Positions 8,508-16,584 of a stretch of DNA of 32,968 nt are shown here, piece by piece. Each line of letters begins with the position of its first letter. Within the stretch, counting starts at the first letter, position 1. The notes under the pieces are model-generated. The model was given only the letters and a program-made list of their open reading frames with translations. It was not told the origin of the DNA and did not search any database. A program made the position numbers and the translations under genes. This DNA comes from Lysobacter sp. (GTDB lineage Bacteria; Pseudomonadota; Gammaproteobacteria; Xanthomonadales; Xanthomonadaceae), in the NCBI GenBank assembly GCA_030151365.1, contig JASLDW010000080.1:1-32968 (forward strand), read 5' to 3'.

Positions 8508-8762
8508 ATGCAGACCCGATCCTTCATCCATCCCCATGCCGTGTTGATGCTGCGCCGCGCCCTGCTGGGCGGATTGGCGCTGGTCGCCCTGGTGCCCGCG
8601 GCGCGCGGATCGAACGCCTGGCTGGGCTGGATGCCGCTGTGGCTGGTGCTGATGCCGGCTTGCGCGCTGTGGGTGGCCGAAGGCCTGCCGCTGCCGCGTC
8701 TCGCTCCGCTGATGGCGCATCGAAGCGGTCGCCGCGTCCAGGCGCGACGCCTGCGCGCCTGA
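8508..8762 (+). CDS. Small membrane protein of unknown function
   Basis: 84 residues with two hydrophobic segments (about 17-33 and 38-58) separated by a short Gly/Ser/Asn turn, then a basic tail ending in RRVQARRLRA that should face the cytoplasm. GGAG at 8496-8499 supports ATG 8508 over an in-frame GTG at 8499. It resembles the small two-helix hypothetical proteins annotated in Xanthomonadaceae, but I do not recognise a function. Coding status rests on the ribosome binding site, the hydrophobic pattern and the lack of a competing gene. Confidence 0.55.
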   Translation: MQTRSFIHPHAVLMLRRALLGGLALVALVPAARGSNAWLGWMPLWLVLMPACALWVAEGLPLPRLAPLMAHRSGRRVQARRLRA

Positions 8763-8828
8763 CTTCTGGCGGATGGGGGCGGCCCGGCTTGCGTGTTAGC
8801 GTGGGCGACCTTATTTGAGGATCGCCCC

Positions 8829-10943
8829 ATGAACGGATTGCGTAGCGCCCGCCTCGGTTTGGCTGTCGCGTTGACCTTCGGGGGCATGGCCCACGCGGAG
8901 GCAGCGATGCAGGACGGCTCTAGACAGGAAGACGCCAACCAGTGGCTGGAAGATATCCACGGCGACAGGCAAATGGCCTGGGTGAAGGAACGCAACGCCC
9001 GCACCGAGGCCGAACTCGGCGGCAAGCCGGGATTCGCCAAGCTGCAATCGGAGATCCGCGCGATCCTCGATTCCGACGCCAAGATCCCCGGCGTCTACAA
9101 GCAGGGTGAGTGGTACTACAACTTCTGGCAGGACAAGCAGCATGTCCGCGGCATCTGGCGGCGCACCACCCTGGCCGAATACCGCAAGGCGCAGCCGAAG
9201 TGGGAGACCATCATCGACCTCGACGCGCTCAACAAGGCCGAGGGCAGCAACTGGGTGTGGCATGGCGCGAGCTGCCTGCGCCCGGCTTACACCAAGTGCC
9301 TGGTGTCGCTGTCGCCGGGCGGATCGGACGCCGATACCACCCGCGAATTCGACCTGGCCACGCGCCAGTTCGTGAAGGACGGCTTCGTCAAGCCGCTGGC
9401 CAAGGGCGGGCTGGACTGGATCGACGCCGATCACGTCTTCGTGCAGACCGATTTCGGCGAAGGCTCGATGACGACGTCGGGTTATGCGCGCATCGCCAAG
9501 CTGTGGACGCGCGGCACGCCCATGTCCGAAGCCAAGGTGGTGTACGAGGGCAAGCCGGTCGACATGGCGATCAGCGCCGGCCATGACGACACGCCCGGCT
9601 ACGAGCGCGATTTCGTCACCCGCGTCATCGATTTCTACAGTAGCGAAACCTTCCTGCGCAAAACCGACGGCACGCTGGCGAAGATCGACGTGCCCGATTC
9701 GATGCAGCGTTACGTGGTGCGCGACTGGCTGGTGCTGCAGCCGCGCTTCGACTGGCAACAGGGTGGCAAGACCTACAAGGCCGGCTCGATGCTGGTCGCC
9801 AACTTCAACGACTGGATGGCGGGCAAGCGCGAACTCACCGAATTGTTCGTGCCGACCGCGACCACGTCCCTCGCCGGCGCGACATGGACGAAGAACCACG
9901 TGGTGCTGAACGTGCTGGATGACGTCAAGAACCACCTGCAGGTGCTGACGCCGGACCATGGCGAATGGAAGAAGAGCGAGTTCGTCGGTGCGCCGGCGAT
10001 CGGCGCGATCGGTGTTTCGGCGGTCGATGCCGTCGAATCCGACGCGGTGTGGATGACGGCGTCGGGCTATCTCACCCCGACCACCTTGTCGATCGCCGAG
10101 ATCGGCAAGAAGCCCGAGGCGCTGAAGACGATGCCGGCGTTTTTCGACGCCTCCAAGGACGTGGTCGAACAGCACTTCGTGACCTCGAAGGACGGCACCC
10201 GCGTGCCGTACTTCATCGTCCATCGCAAGGACCTGAAGCTCGACGGCACGAATCCGACGCTGCTCTACGGCTATGGCGGTTTCGAAGTGTCGATGATGCC
10301 TGGGTATTCCGGAATCATCGGCAAGGCGTGGCTGGAGCCGGGCGGCGTCTACGTGGTCGCCAACATCCGCGGCGGCGGCGAGTACGGCCCGCGCTGGCAC
10401 GAGGCCGCGTTGAAGCAGAATCGCCACAAGGCCTATGAGGATTTCGCGGCGGTCGCACAGGACCTGATCGCGCGCAAGATCACTTCGCCCAAGCATCTCG
10501 GCACGATGGGCGGCAGCAACGGCGGCCTGCTGATGGGCAACATGCTGACCCAGTATCCGCAGTTGTTCGGCGCCATCGTGATCCAGGTGCCGCTGCTCGA
10601 CATGAAGCGCTACAGCCACCTGCTGGCCGGTGCCTCGTGGATGGCGGAGTACGGCGATCCCGATACCGCGGACTGGGACTACATCAAGACGTTTTCGCCG
10701 TACCAGCTGTTCGATCCGGCGAAGCAGTATCCGCCGACATTCATCTGGACCACCACGCGCGACGACCGCGTGCATCCCGGCCATGCCCGCAAGATGATGG
10801 CGAAGATGGAAGCCGCCGGAAAGGACGTGCGCTACTTCGAGAACATCGAAGGCGGCCACGGCGCCGGTTCCACCAGCGAACAGACCGCGAAGACCTGGGC
10901 GCTGAACTACGGTTTCCTGTGGGACGTGCTCGGAAAGAAGTGA
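8829..10943 (+). CDS. Exported prolyl oligopeptidase family serine peptidase (S9A)
   Basis: 704 residues. A signal peptide (about 1-25, ending AHAEA) sends it to the periplasm or outside. An N-terminal seven-bladed propeller (about 80-430) is followed by the alpha/beta-hydrolase domain. The triad is S563 in GGSNGG, D645 in TRDDRVH and H677 in GGHGAG, each in the spacing of the family; the oxyanion and substrate loops YGYGGFEVSM and NIRGGGEYGPRWHEA are also present. Such enzymes cut short peptides, typically after proline, although this branch is poorly characterised. GAGG at 8817-8820 supports ATG 8829. The stop codon overlaps the start of the next gene by one base (TGATG), so the two peptidases are translationally coupled. 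Confidence 0.9.
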   Translation: MNGLRSARLGLAVALTFGGMAHAEAAMQDGSRQEDANQWLEDIHGDRQMAWVKERNARTEAELGGKPGFAKLQSEIRAILDSDAKIPGVYKQGEWYYNFWQDKQHVRGIWRRTTLAEYRKAQPKWETIIDLDALNKAEGSNWVWHGASCLRPAYTKCLVSLSPGGSDADTTREFDLATRQFVKDGFVKPLAKGGLDWIDADHVFVQTDFGEGSMTTSGYARIAKLWTRGTPMSEAKVVYEGKPVDMAISAGHDDTPGYERDFVTRVIDFYSSETFLRKTDGTLAKIDVPDSMQRYVVRDWLVLQPRFDWQQGGKTYKAGSMLVANFNDWMAGKRELTELFVPTATTSLAGATWTKNHVVLNVLDDVKNHLQVLTPDHGEWKKSEFVGAPAIGAIGVSAVDAVESDAVWMTASGYLTPTTLSIAEIGKKPEALKTMPAFFDASKDVVEQHFVTSKDGTRVPYFIVHRKDLKLDGTNPTLLYGYGGFEVSMMPGYSGIIGKAWLEPGGVYVVANIRGGGEYGPRWHEAALKQNRHKAYEDFAAVAQDLIARKITSPKHLGTMGGSNGGLLMGNMLTQYPQLFGAIVIQVPLLDMKRYSHLLAGASWMAEYGDPDTADWDYIKTFSPYQLFDPAKQYPPTFIWTTTRDDRVHPGHARKMMAKMEAAGKDVRYFENIEGGHGAGSTSEQTAKTWALNYGFLWDVLGKK

Positions 10944-13066
10944 TGACGGAACGCAACGACCTGCCGCAACCGCCGCGCGCCGCGAAGAAGCCGCATATCG
11001 TCACCGCGCCGTTCGGTGCCGAACGCGAAGACGCGTACTACTGGTTGCGCGACGACGAGCGCGAGGATCCGGAGATGCTGGCGTATCTCGCGGCCGAGAA
11101 CGCCTACGCCGACGCGATGCTGGCGCATCTCGAGCCGCTTGAAGAAACGCTTTACGGCGAGATCGTCGCGCGCATCAAGCAGGACGACAGCTCGGTGCCG
11201 TATCGCGAGCGCGGCTGGTGGTACTACTCGCGCTATGTCGCCGGGCAGGACTATCCCGTGCACGCGCGGCGCAAGGATGGCGCGGGCGTCGACGCGATTT
11301 CGATCCAGCAGGCCAACGCCGCCGGTGATTTCTCCGGGGAACAAGTGCTGCTCGATGTCAACGCGCTGGCGCAGGGCCACGACTACTACTCCGCGCATCC
11401 GGTGGCGATCAGCCAGGACAACCGGATGATGGTCTGGGCCGACGACACCAACGGCCGTCGCCAGTACACGCTGCGTTTCACCGATCTCGACAGCGGCGAA
11501 GTGCTGGCGGACACGATCCCCGGCACCAGCGCCGACGCCGAGTGGGCCGACGACAACCGCACGCTGCTCTACATCGAGAACGATCCGGAAACCCTGCTGA
11601 CCAAACGCGTGAAGAAGCACGTCCTCGGCGGCGATGTCGCACAGGACGTCGTGGTCTACGAGGAAGAGGACGACAGCTACTACATGGGGCTCGGCCGCAC
11701 CCGCGACGATCTCTACATCACCATCGGCATGCACAGCACGGTGTCGAACGAGGAACGTTACGCGCCGGCCTCCGATCCGTCCGAATTCAAGGTGCTCAGC
11801 GTCCGCGAGCGCGATGTCGAATACGACGCCGACCATTTCGGCGGACGCTGGGTGATCCGAACCAATGCCGACGGCGCCAGGAACTTCAAGATCGCCACCG
11901 CCGCCGATGGTGCGACTTCGCGCGCGCAGTGGGTTGACTGGATCGCGCACGATCCCGGCGTCTTCATCGAAACCATCGAACTGTTCGACGGTTTCAGTGC
12001 CATCGACGAACGCTCGGGCGGACTGGAGCGCATCCGCATCCTCCACGGCGACGGCCGCGAGGAATATGTCAAGGCCGATGAATCCGCCTATTCGATGGGG
12101 CTGGAGGTCAACGCCGAAGCCGGCACCGAGTGGTTGCGTTACAGCTACACCTCGCTGACCACGCCGGTCATCACCTATGAGGTGAACATCAAATCGGGCG
12201 AACGCCGCCTGCTGAAGCAACAGCCGGTGCTCGGCGGCTACGACCAGTCCGACTACGTCACCGAACGCGTCTGGGTACCGGCGCGCGACGGCGTGCAGGT
12301 GCCGGTGTCGCTGGTTTATCGCAAGGGTTTCAAGCGCGATGGCACGGCGGCGATGCTGCAGTACGGCTACGGCAGCTACGGGCATTCGATGGATCCGTCG
12401 TTCAGCGCCTCGATCGTCAGCCTGCTCGATCGCGGCATGGTCTACGCGCTGGCGCATGTCCGCGGCGGCGAGGAGATGGGGCGCGACTGGTACGACAACG
12501 GCCGCATGTTCCACAAGAAGAACAGCTTCACCGACTTCATCGATGTCACCCGTTGGCTGGTCGAGCACGGATACGCGGGGAAGGATCGCGTCGCGGCGAT
12601 GGGCGGCAGCGCCGGCGGCCTGCTGATGGGCGCGATCTCGAACATGGCGCCCCAGGACTATCGGGTGATCCTGTCGCAGGTGCCGTTCGTGGACGTGGTG
12701 ACGACGATGCTCGATCCGACCATTCCGCTTACGACCAACGAATACGACGAATGGGGCAATCCCGAGAACAAGGACAGCTACGACTACATGCTGTCGTATT
12801 CGCCCTACGACAACCTGGAAGCCCGGGCCTATCCGGCGATGTTCGTCGGCACCGGGCTGTGGGATTCGCAGGTGCAGTACTGGGAGCCGGCGAAATACGT
12901 GGCGCGGCTGCGCGATGTCGACACCTCTTCGCATCCCGTCGTGTTCCGCATCAACATGGAAGCAGGGCACGGCGGCAAGTCGGGGCGTTTCCGCCGCTAT
13001 CGCGAGACCGCCGAGATGTATGCGTTCATGCTGGAGCAGCTGGAAATCGGGACACGCGCTGGCTGA
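10943..13066 (+). CDS. ptrB: Oligopeptidase B (S9A serine peptidase)
   Basis: 707 residues without signal peptide, so cytosolic. The enzyme cleaves short peptides after Arg or Lys. Evidence is the oligopeptidase B architecture: N-terminal segment with YYWLRDDER, propeller to about 430, then the hydrolase domain with triad S556 (GGSAGG), D641 (GLWDSQV) and H676 (AGHGGKSGR). The signatures YGYGSYG, HVRGGEEMGRDWYD and QVPFVDVVTTMLD are typical of this subfamily rather than of prolyl oligopeptidase. The start ATG shares one base with the stop of the upstream S9A peptidase. The pair therefore makes one exported and one cytosolic enzyme from one transcript. Confidence 0.93.
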   Translation: MTERNDLPQPPRAAKKPHIVTAPFGAEREDAYYWLRDDEREDPEMLAYLAAENAYADAMLAHLEPLEETLYGEIVARIKQDDSSVPYRERGWWYYSRYVAGQDYPVHARRKDGAGVDAISIQQANAAGDFSGEQVLLDVNALAQGHDYYSAHPVAISQDNRMMVWADDTNGRRQYTLRFTDLDSGEVLADTIPGTSADAEWADDNRTLLYIENDPETLLTKRVKKHVLGGDVAQDVVVYEEEDDSYYMGLGRTRDDLYITIGMHSTVSNEERYAPASDPSEFKVLSVRERDVEYDADHFGGRWVIRTNADGARNFKIATAADGATSRAQWVDWIAHDPGVFIETIELFDGFSAIDERSGGLERIRILHGDGREEYVKADESAYSMGLEVNAEAGTEWLRYSYTSLTTPVITYEVNIKSGERRLLKQQPVLGGYDQSDYVTERVWVPARDGVQVPVSLVYRKGFKRDGTAAMLQYGYGSYGHSMDPSFSASIVSLLDRGMVYALAHVRGGEEMGRDWYDNGRMFHKKNSFTDFIDVTRWLVEHGYAGKDRVAAMGGSAGGLLMGAISNMAPQDYRVILSQVPFVDVVTTMLDPTIPLTTNEYDEWGNPENKDSYDYMLSYSPYDNLEARAYPAMFVGTGLWDSQVQYWEPAKYVARLRDVDTSSHPVVFRINMEAGHGGKSGRFRRYRETAEMYAFMLEQLEIGTRAG

Positions 13067-13111
13067 GCGAAAGACTCGCACCGGCGGGCGCTGGCGCGGT
13101 TCGTCCGTGTG

Positions 13112-13181
13112 GCCGGCCATACGGGGCATGGATGCCGAGTCGAGCCCCCATGGATGGGTTCACGGCGTGCCGGCCATACGG
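13112..13181 (+). repeat. REP-like intergenic hairpin element flanked by 13-bp direct repeats
   Basis: The 183-base gap between ptrB and lptM holds two identical copies of GCCGGCCATACGG (13112-13124 and 13169-13181). Between and partly overlapping them is a nested inverted repeat: 13125-13129 pairs with 13167-13171, 13134-13137 pairs with 13163-13166, and an inner CCCA-TGGA-TGGG hairpin lies at 13047+100 to 13058+100, that is 13147-13158. Short extragenic palindromes of this shape with a CCATGGATGGG core are common between genes in Xanthomonadaceae. It is not coding and may stabilise or end the ptrB message. Copy number cannot be judged from one window. Confidence 0.6.
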
Positions 13182-13249
13182 ACAACCGGCGCAAGGCGCC
13201 AAGCCGGGCGATGAGCTATTGCTCAGCCAGCGCGTGCGATACTCCCCGC

Positions 13250-13480
13250 ATGAACATCCGACTCCCCCTCGTGCTGGTCACCGCCTGCCTGCTGACGGCC
13301 TGCGGCAACAAGGGTCCGCTGGTGCTGCCGCAGAAGCCGGTGCCGGTCGAAACCACGACGACGCCCGCTCCGCAGGCCGATACCCAGGCGCCGTCGACCG
13401 ACAGCCAGTCGCAGCCGAAACCGGCCGAACAGCCCGCACCCGCCCAGGAGCCACCGGCCACGCCGGCTCCCAAGCGTTGA
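13250..13480 (+). CDS. lptM: LptM-type small lipoprotein (YifL family)
   Basis: 76 residues. A lipoprotein signal ends in LLTAC with C18 as the lipidated residue, followed by GNKGPL, the hallmark of the YifL/LptM family (CGxKGPLxLP). The rest is a Pro/Gln/Thr/Ala-rich disordered tail. In E. coli, LptM binds the LptD-LptE translocon at the outer membrane and helps its correct disulfide formation. Position is a strong support: yifL lies directly upstream of dapF in E. coli and does so here, 13 bases apart. Confidence 0.85.
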   Translation: MNIRLPLVLVTACLLTACGNKGPLVLPQKPVPVETTTTPAPQADTQAPSTDSQSQPKPAEQPAPAQEPPATPAPKR

Positions 13481-13493
13481 AGGGCAGGCCCAG

Positions 13494-14330
13494 ATGCGCT
13501 TCAGCAAGATGCATGGCGCCGGCAACGATTTCGTCGTGATTGATCTTCGCGACGGTTCCTCCGCGCCCTCCGCAGATATCTGCCGGTTGCTCGGCGATCG
13601 CCACATCGGCGTCGGCTGCGACCAGATCCTCACCATCGAAGCGCCGCGCGTGCAGGGTTCGATCGCCAGTTACGGGGTCTGGAATTCCGATGGTTCGCCC
13701 TCGGGCCAGTGCGGCAACGGCGCGCGCTGCGTCGCTGCGTGGCTGGTGCGCGATGGCGCGGCGCAGGGCGAACGCTTCCGCATCGACAGCCCGGTCGCGA
13801 CCCACGACGTCGAACATCTCGGCGGCGACCAGTACCGCGTCAACATGGGCGCGCCGGATTTCGCGCCGGCGTCGGTTCCGTTGAAACCCGGTACCGCCGA
13901 GTCCGACCGTTACGTCTTGTGCGTGGATGGCGAGGACGTCGCCTTCGGCGCGGTGTCGATGGGCAATCCGCATGCAGTGATCGAAGTGGACGATGTCGAT
14001 GGCGCCGAGGTCGAGCGCATCGGCCCGGCGCTGCAGGCGTCGCCGCTGTTTCCCGATTCCGCCAACATCGGGTTCGCCCAGGTGCTGGCTTCCGATCGCA
14101 TCCGCCTGCGCGTCTACGAACGCGGCGCCGGCGAAACCCTGGCCTGCGGCAGCGGCGCCTGTGCCGCGGCGACGGTGCTGATGCGGCGCGGGCGCATCGG
14201 TCGCGATGTCGCGGTGGAATTGCCCGGCGGCACCTTGCGCATCACTTGGCCGGACGATGCTTCTGCGGTGACAATGGCGGGACCGACGGCCTTCGTGTTC
14301 GAAGGCGAGTTGCCGCAAACCCGGGGATGA
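13494..14330 (+). CDS. dapF: Diaminopimelate epimerase
   Basis: 278 residues, normal length. It converts LL- to meso-diaminopimelate for lysine and peptidoglycan synthesis in the cytosol. The two catalytic cysteines are C73 in GQCGNGARC and C218 in LACGSGAC; the N-terminal KMHGAGNDFVV and central VSMGNPHAV are also family signatures. The last bases overlap the following DUF484 gene in an ATGA junction, so the genes form one operon. Confidence 0.97.
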   Translation: MRFSKMHGAGNDFVVIDLRDGSSAPSADICRLLGDRHIGVGCDQILTIEAPRVQGSIASYGVWNSDGSPSGQCGNGARCVAAWLVRDGAAQGERFRIDSPVATHDVEHLGGDQYRVNMGAPDFAPASVPLKPGTAESDRYVLCVDGEDVAFGAVSMGNPHAVIEVDDVDGAEVERIGPALQASPLFPDSANIGFAQVLASDRIRLRVYERGAGETLACGSGACAAATVLMRRGRIGRDVAVELPGGTLRITWPDDASAVTMAGPTAFVFEGELPQTRG

Positions 14331-15013
14331 AGGAAGGCATGGACCACAACGAAAAACTCGGTGCCCACGAAGTCGCGGCCTGGCTGCGCCACCATCCGGG
14401 CTTCCTCCAGCAATTCCCCGATCTCGCCCAGTCGCTGCAGGTGCCGCGCGAGGACGGACGTGCCGCGTCGCTGGCGAGCTACCAGCTCGACGTGTTGCGC
14501 GACAAGAATCGCGAACTCAATCGCCGCCTGCATGATCTCTTCGCCAATGCCGAGGAGAACGAGCGCCTTGCCGTGCGTTCGCATCAGTTGACGCTGGCGC
14601 TGATGCGGCAATCGACGCTGGCCGATAGCGTGCGCGCGATGGCCGCGAGCCTGGCCGAGGATTTCCATGGCGATCGCGTGCGCGTGCTGCTGTTCCGCGC
14701 CGTGCCGGAGCTGGAAGGACAGGAGTGGGTACTGCACGCCGACGAAGGATCGTCGACGCTGGCGCCGTTCCGCGATTGCATCGCCGATGGCCAACCGATC
14801 TCCGGTCGCCTGCAAGCCGACAAACAATCGGTGCTGTACGGCACGGCAGCGGATGAAGTGCTGTCCAGCCTGTTGCTGCCGATTTCCGGCCACGGCCTGG
14901 TGGCGGTCGGCAGCAGCGACGCCAACCGCTTCTATCCGGGCATGGGCACGCTGTTCGCCAAGATGATGGGCGAGGCCTTCGCCATCGCGCTGGATCGTTA
15001 CTCCGCGTCGTGA
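14327..15013 (+). CDS. DUF484 family protein (YigA-like, GAF-fold)
   Basis: 228 residues. The N-terminus has the DUF484 signature (VAAWLRHHPGFLQQFPDL) followed by a coiled-coil-like helix (about 45-85, RDKNRELNRRLHDLF) and a GAF-like domain to the end. The family is almost always found between dapF and xerC, as here and in E. coli (yigA), but its molecular role is unknown; a link to recombination or cell-envelope control is only suggested by linkage. ATG 14327 overlaps the dapF stop (ATGA). A second ATG at 14339 is possible, but AGGAAGG would then lie too close. The stop overlaps the GTG start of xerC. Confidence 0.85.
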   Translation: MKEGMDHNEKLGAHEVAAWLRHHPGFLQQFPDLAQSLQVPREDGRAASLASYQLDVLRDKNRELNRRLHDLFANAEENERLAVRSHQLTLALMRQSTLADSVRAMAASLAEDFHGDRVRVLLFRAVPELEGQEWVLHADEGSSTLAPFRDCIADGQPISGRLQADKQSVLYGTAADEVLSSLLLPISGHGLVAVGSSDANRFYPGMGTLFAKMMGEAFAIALDRYSAS

Positions 15014-15903
15014 ACGCCGCGTCCGGCATCGATGCCTACATCGACCACCTCAGGGTCGAGCGGGCGATGTCGGCGCATACGCTGGATGGCTATCGCCGCG
15101 ATCTCGCCGAGTTCGCGCGCTGGTGCGAAGGGCAGGGCATCGAAGATCCGTCGCGTGCCGACGCCAACCACATCCGCGCCTGGGTCGCGGACGGCAATCG
15201 CAACGAGCTTTCGGCGAAAACCCTGCAACGGCGTCTGTCGTCCTGCCGCAGTTGGTTCCGCTGGCTGCTGAAGAACGGCGTGGTTGCCGCCAATCCCGCC
15301 GATGGCGTGCGTGGACCGAAAGCGCCGCGCAACCTGCCGCAAGTCCTCGACGTCGACGAAGCGGTGCAGCTGGTCGAACTCGACACCGACGCGGAACTTG
15401 GCTTGCGCGATCGCGCGATGCTGGAGCTGTTCTATTCCTCCGGCCTGCGCGTGAGCGAATTGTGCGGGTTGCACTGGAACGCGCTCGATCTCGGCAATGG
15501 ACTGGTGACGGTGACCGGCAAGGGCAACAAGCAGCGCTCGGTGCCGGTGGGCTCGCACGCCTGTCGTGCCCTGGAAGCATGGCGCGAGGAATCGCATCCA
15601 CGCGTCGATGCGCCGGTGTTCCCGGGACGCGGTGGCGCGCCGATCACCACGCGCGCGGTGCAGTCGCGGATCAAGCAGCTGGCGCAGCGCCAGGGCGTGT
15701 ACAAGCGCATCCATCCACACTTGTTGCGCCACAGCTTCGCCAGCCACATGCTGGAATCGTCTGGCGACCTGCGCGCGGTGCAGGAATTGCTTGGCCACGC
15801 CGACATCAGCACCACCCAGATCTATACCCACCTCGATTTCCAGCACCTGGCCAAGGTCTACGACGGCGCGCATCCGCGGGCCAAGCGGAAGTCCGGCGGC
15901 TAA
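15010..15903 (+). CDS. xerC: Tyrosine recombinase XerC
   Basis: 297 residues. Together with XerD it resolves chromosome dimers at dif near the division site. An N-terminal SAM-like core-binding domain (about 4-88) precedes the catalytic domain with all active-site residues: R147 (SGLRVSE), K171 (TGKGNK), H237 and R240 (HPHLLRHS), H263 (LGHADIS) and the nucleophile Y272 (TQIYTH). The start is GTG 15010, overlapping the DUF484 stop as GTGA. Assignment to XerC rather than XerD follows from the dapF-DUF484 neighbourhood. Confidence 0.95.
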   Translation: MNAASGIDAYIDHLRVERAMSAHTLDGYRRDLAEFARWCEGQGIEDPSRADANHIRAWVADGNRNELSAKTLQRRLSSCRSWFRWLLKNGVVAANPADGVRGPKAPRNLPQVLDVDEAVQLVELDTDAELGLRDRAMLELFYSSGLRVSELCGLHWNALDLGNGLVTVTGKGNKQRSVPVGSHACRALEAWREESHPRVDAPVFPGRGGAPITTRAVQSRIKQLAQRQGVYKRIHPHLLRHSFASHMLESSGDLRAVQELLGHADISTTQIYTHLDFQHLAKVYDGAHPRAKRKSGG

Positions 15904-15981
15904 GGCGCCTCGCCGAGTCCGTGCCCAAGGCCGCTGTGGCGACCTGGGCGGACTTGCGTTGGGATGGTCATCGCGGCGGCG

Positions 15982-16010
15982 CCTTGAAACTCCTTCTGGC
16001 GGCTCCACAT
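15982..16010 (+). promoter_or_regulatory. Predicted sigma-32 (heat-shock) promoter of hslVU
   Basis: CCTTGAAA at 15982-15989 matches the sigma-32 -35 element (consensus CTTGAAA). After a 13-base spacer, CTCCACAT at 16003-16010 resembles the -10 element CCCCATnT. It lies 23 bases before the hslV ATG, leaving a short leader with a strong AAAGGAGA ribosome site. hslVU is a classical heat-shock operon in E. coli, which fits. Confidence 0.75.
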
Positions 16011-16032
16011 CGGAAACTCAAAGGAGACTCCG

Positions 16033-16584
16033 ATGGACCCCAGTCAGAATCCGACCGTTTTCCACGCGACCACCATCTGTTCGGTGCGGCGCAACGGCCG
16101 CGTGGTGATCGCCGGCGACGGCCAAGTCACGCTCGGCAATACGGTGATGAAATCGAACGCGCGCAAGGTGCGACGCCTCGGCGCGGACGGCCGCGTGCTC
16201 GCCGGGTTCGCCGGCGCCGCCGCCGATGCCTTCACGCTGTTCGAATTGTTCGAATCGAAACTCGAAAAGCACGGCCAGCTGTTGCGCGCGGCGGTCGAGT
16301 TCGCCAAGGACTGGAGGACCGAGCGTCGCTTCGGCAAGCTCGAAGCGCTGCTCGCGGTCGCCGACGCCGAGACTTCGCTGGTGATCAGCGGCACCGGCGA
16401 CCTGATCGAGCCTGAAGACGGCCTGATCGCGATCGGTTCCGGCGGCATGTACGCCTTGTCGGCGGCACGCGCGCTGATCGCGCACACCGATCTCGACGCG
16501 AAGACCATCGCCACCGAAGCGCTCAAGATCGCCGGCGACGTCTGCATCTATACCAACCAGAACATCGTGGTGGAGGAACTGTGA
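16033..16584 (+). CDS. hslV: HslV, peptidase subunit of the HslUV protease
   Basis: 183 residues. HslV forms two stacked hexameric rings that degrade proteins unfolded by HslU in the cytosol. It is an N-terminal nucleophile hydrolase: the mature enzyme should begin at T13 (TTICSVRR) after removal of a 12-residue propeptide, whereas E. coli HslV has only the initiator Met before this Thr. AGDGQVTLG and NARKVRRL are family motifs. AAAGGAGA just upstream supports ATG 16033. It overlaps hslU by one base and sits behind a sigma-32 promoter match. Confidence 0.96.
   Translation: MDPSQNPTVFHATTICSVRRNGRVVIAGDGQVTLGNTVMKSNARKVRRLGADGRVLAGFAGAAADAFTLFELFESKLEKHGQLLRAAVEFAKDWRTERRFGKLEALLAVADAETSLVISGTGDLIEPEDGLIAIGSGGMYALSAARALIAHTDLDAKTIATEALKIAGDVCIYTNQNIVVEEL

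Noticed and set aside
8811..13129. Very long open frames on the minus strand opposite the two S9A peptidases (682 and 740 codons)
   Set aside because: They mirror genuine plus-strand genes in high-GC DNA, lack ribosome sites and recognisable domains, and are rich in His/Arg/Val/Ala as expected for shadow frames.
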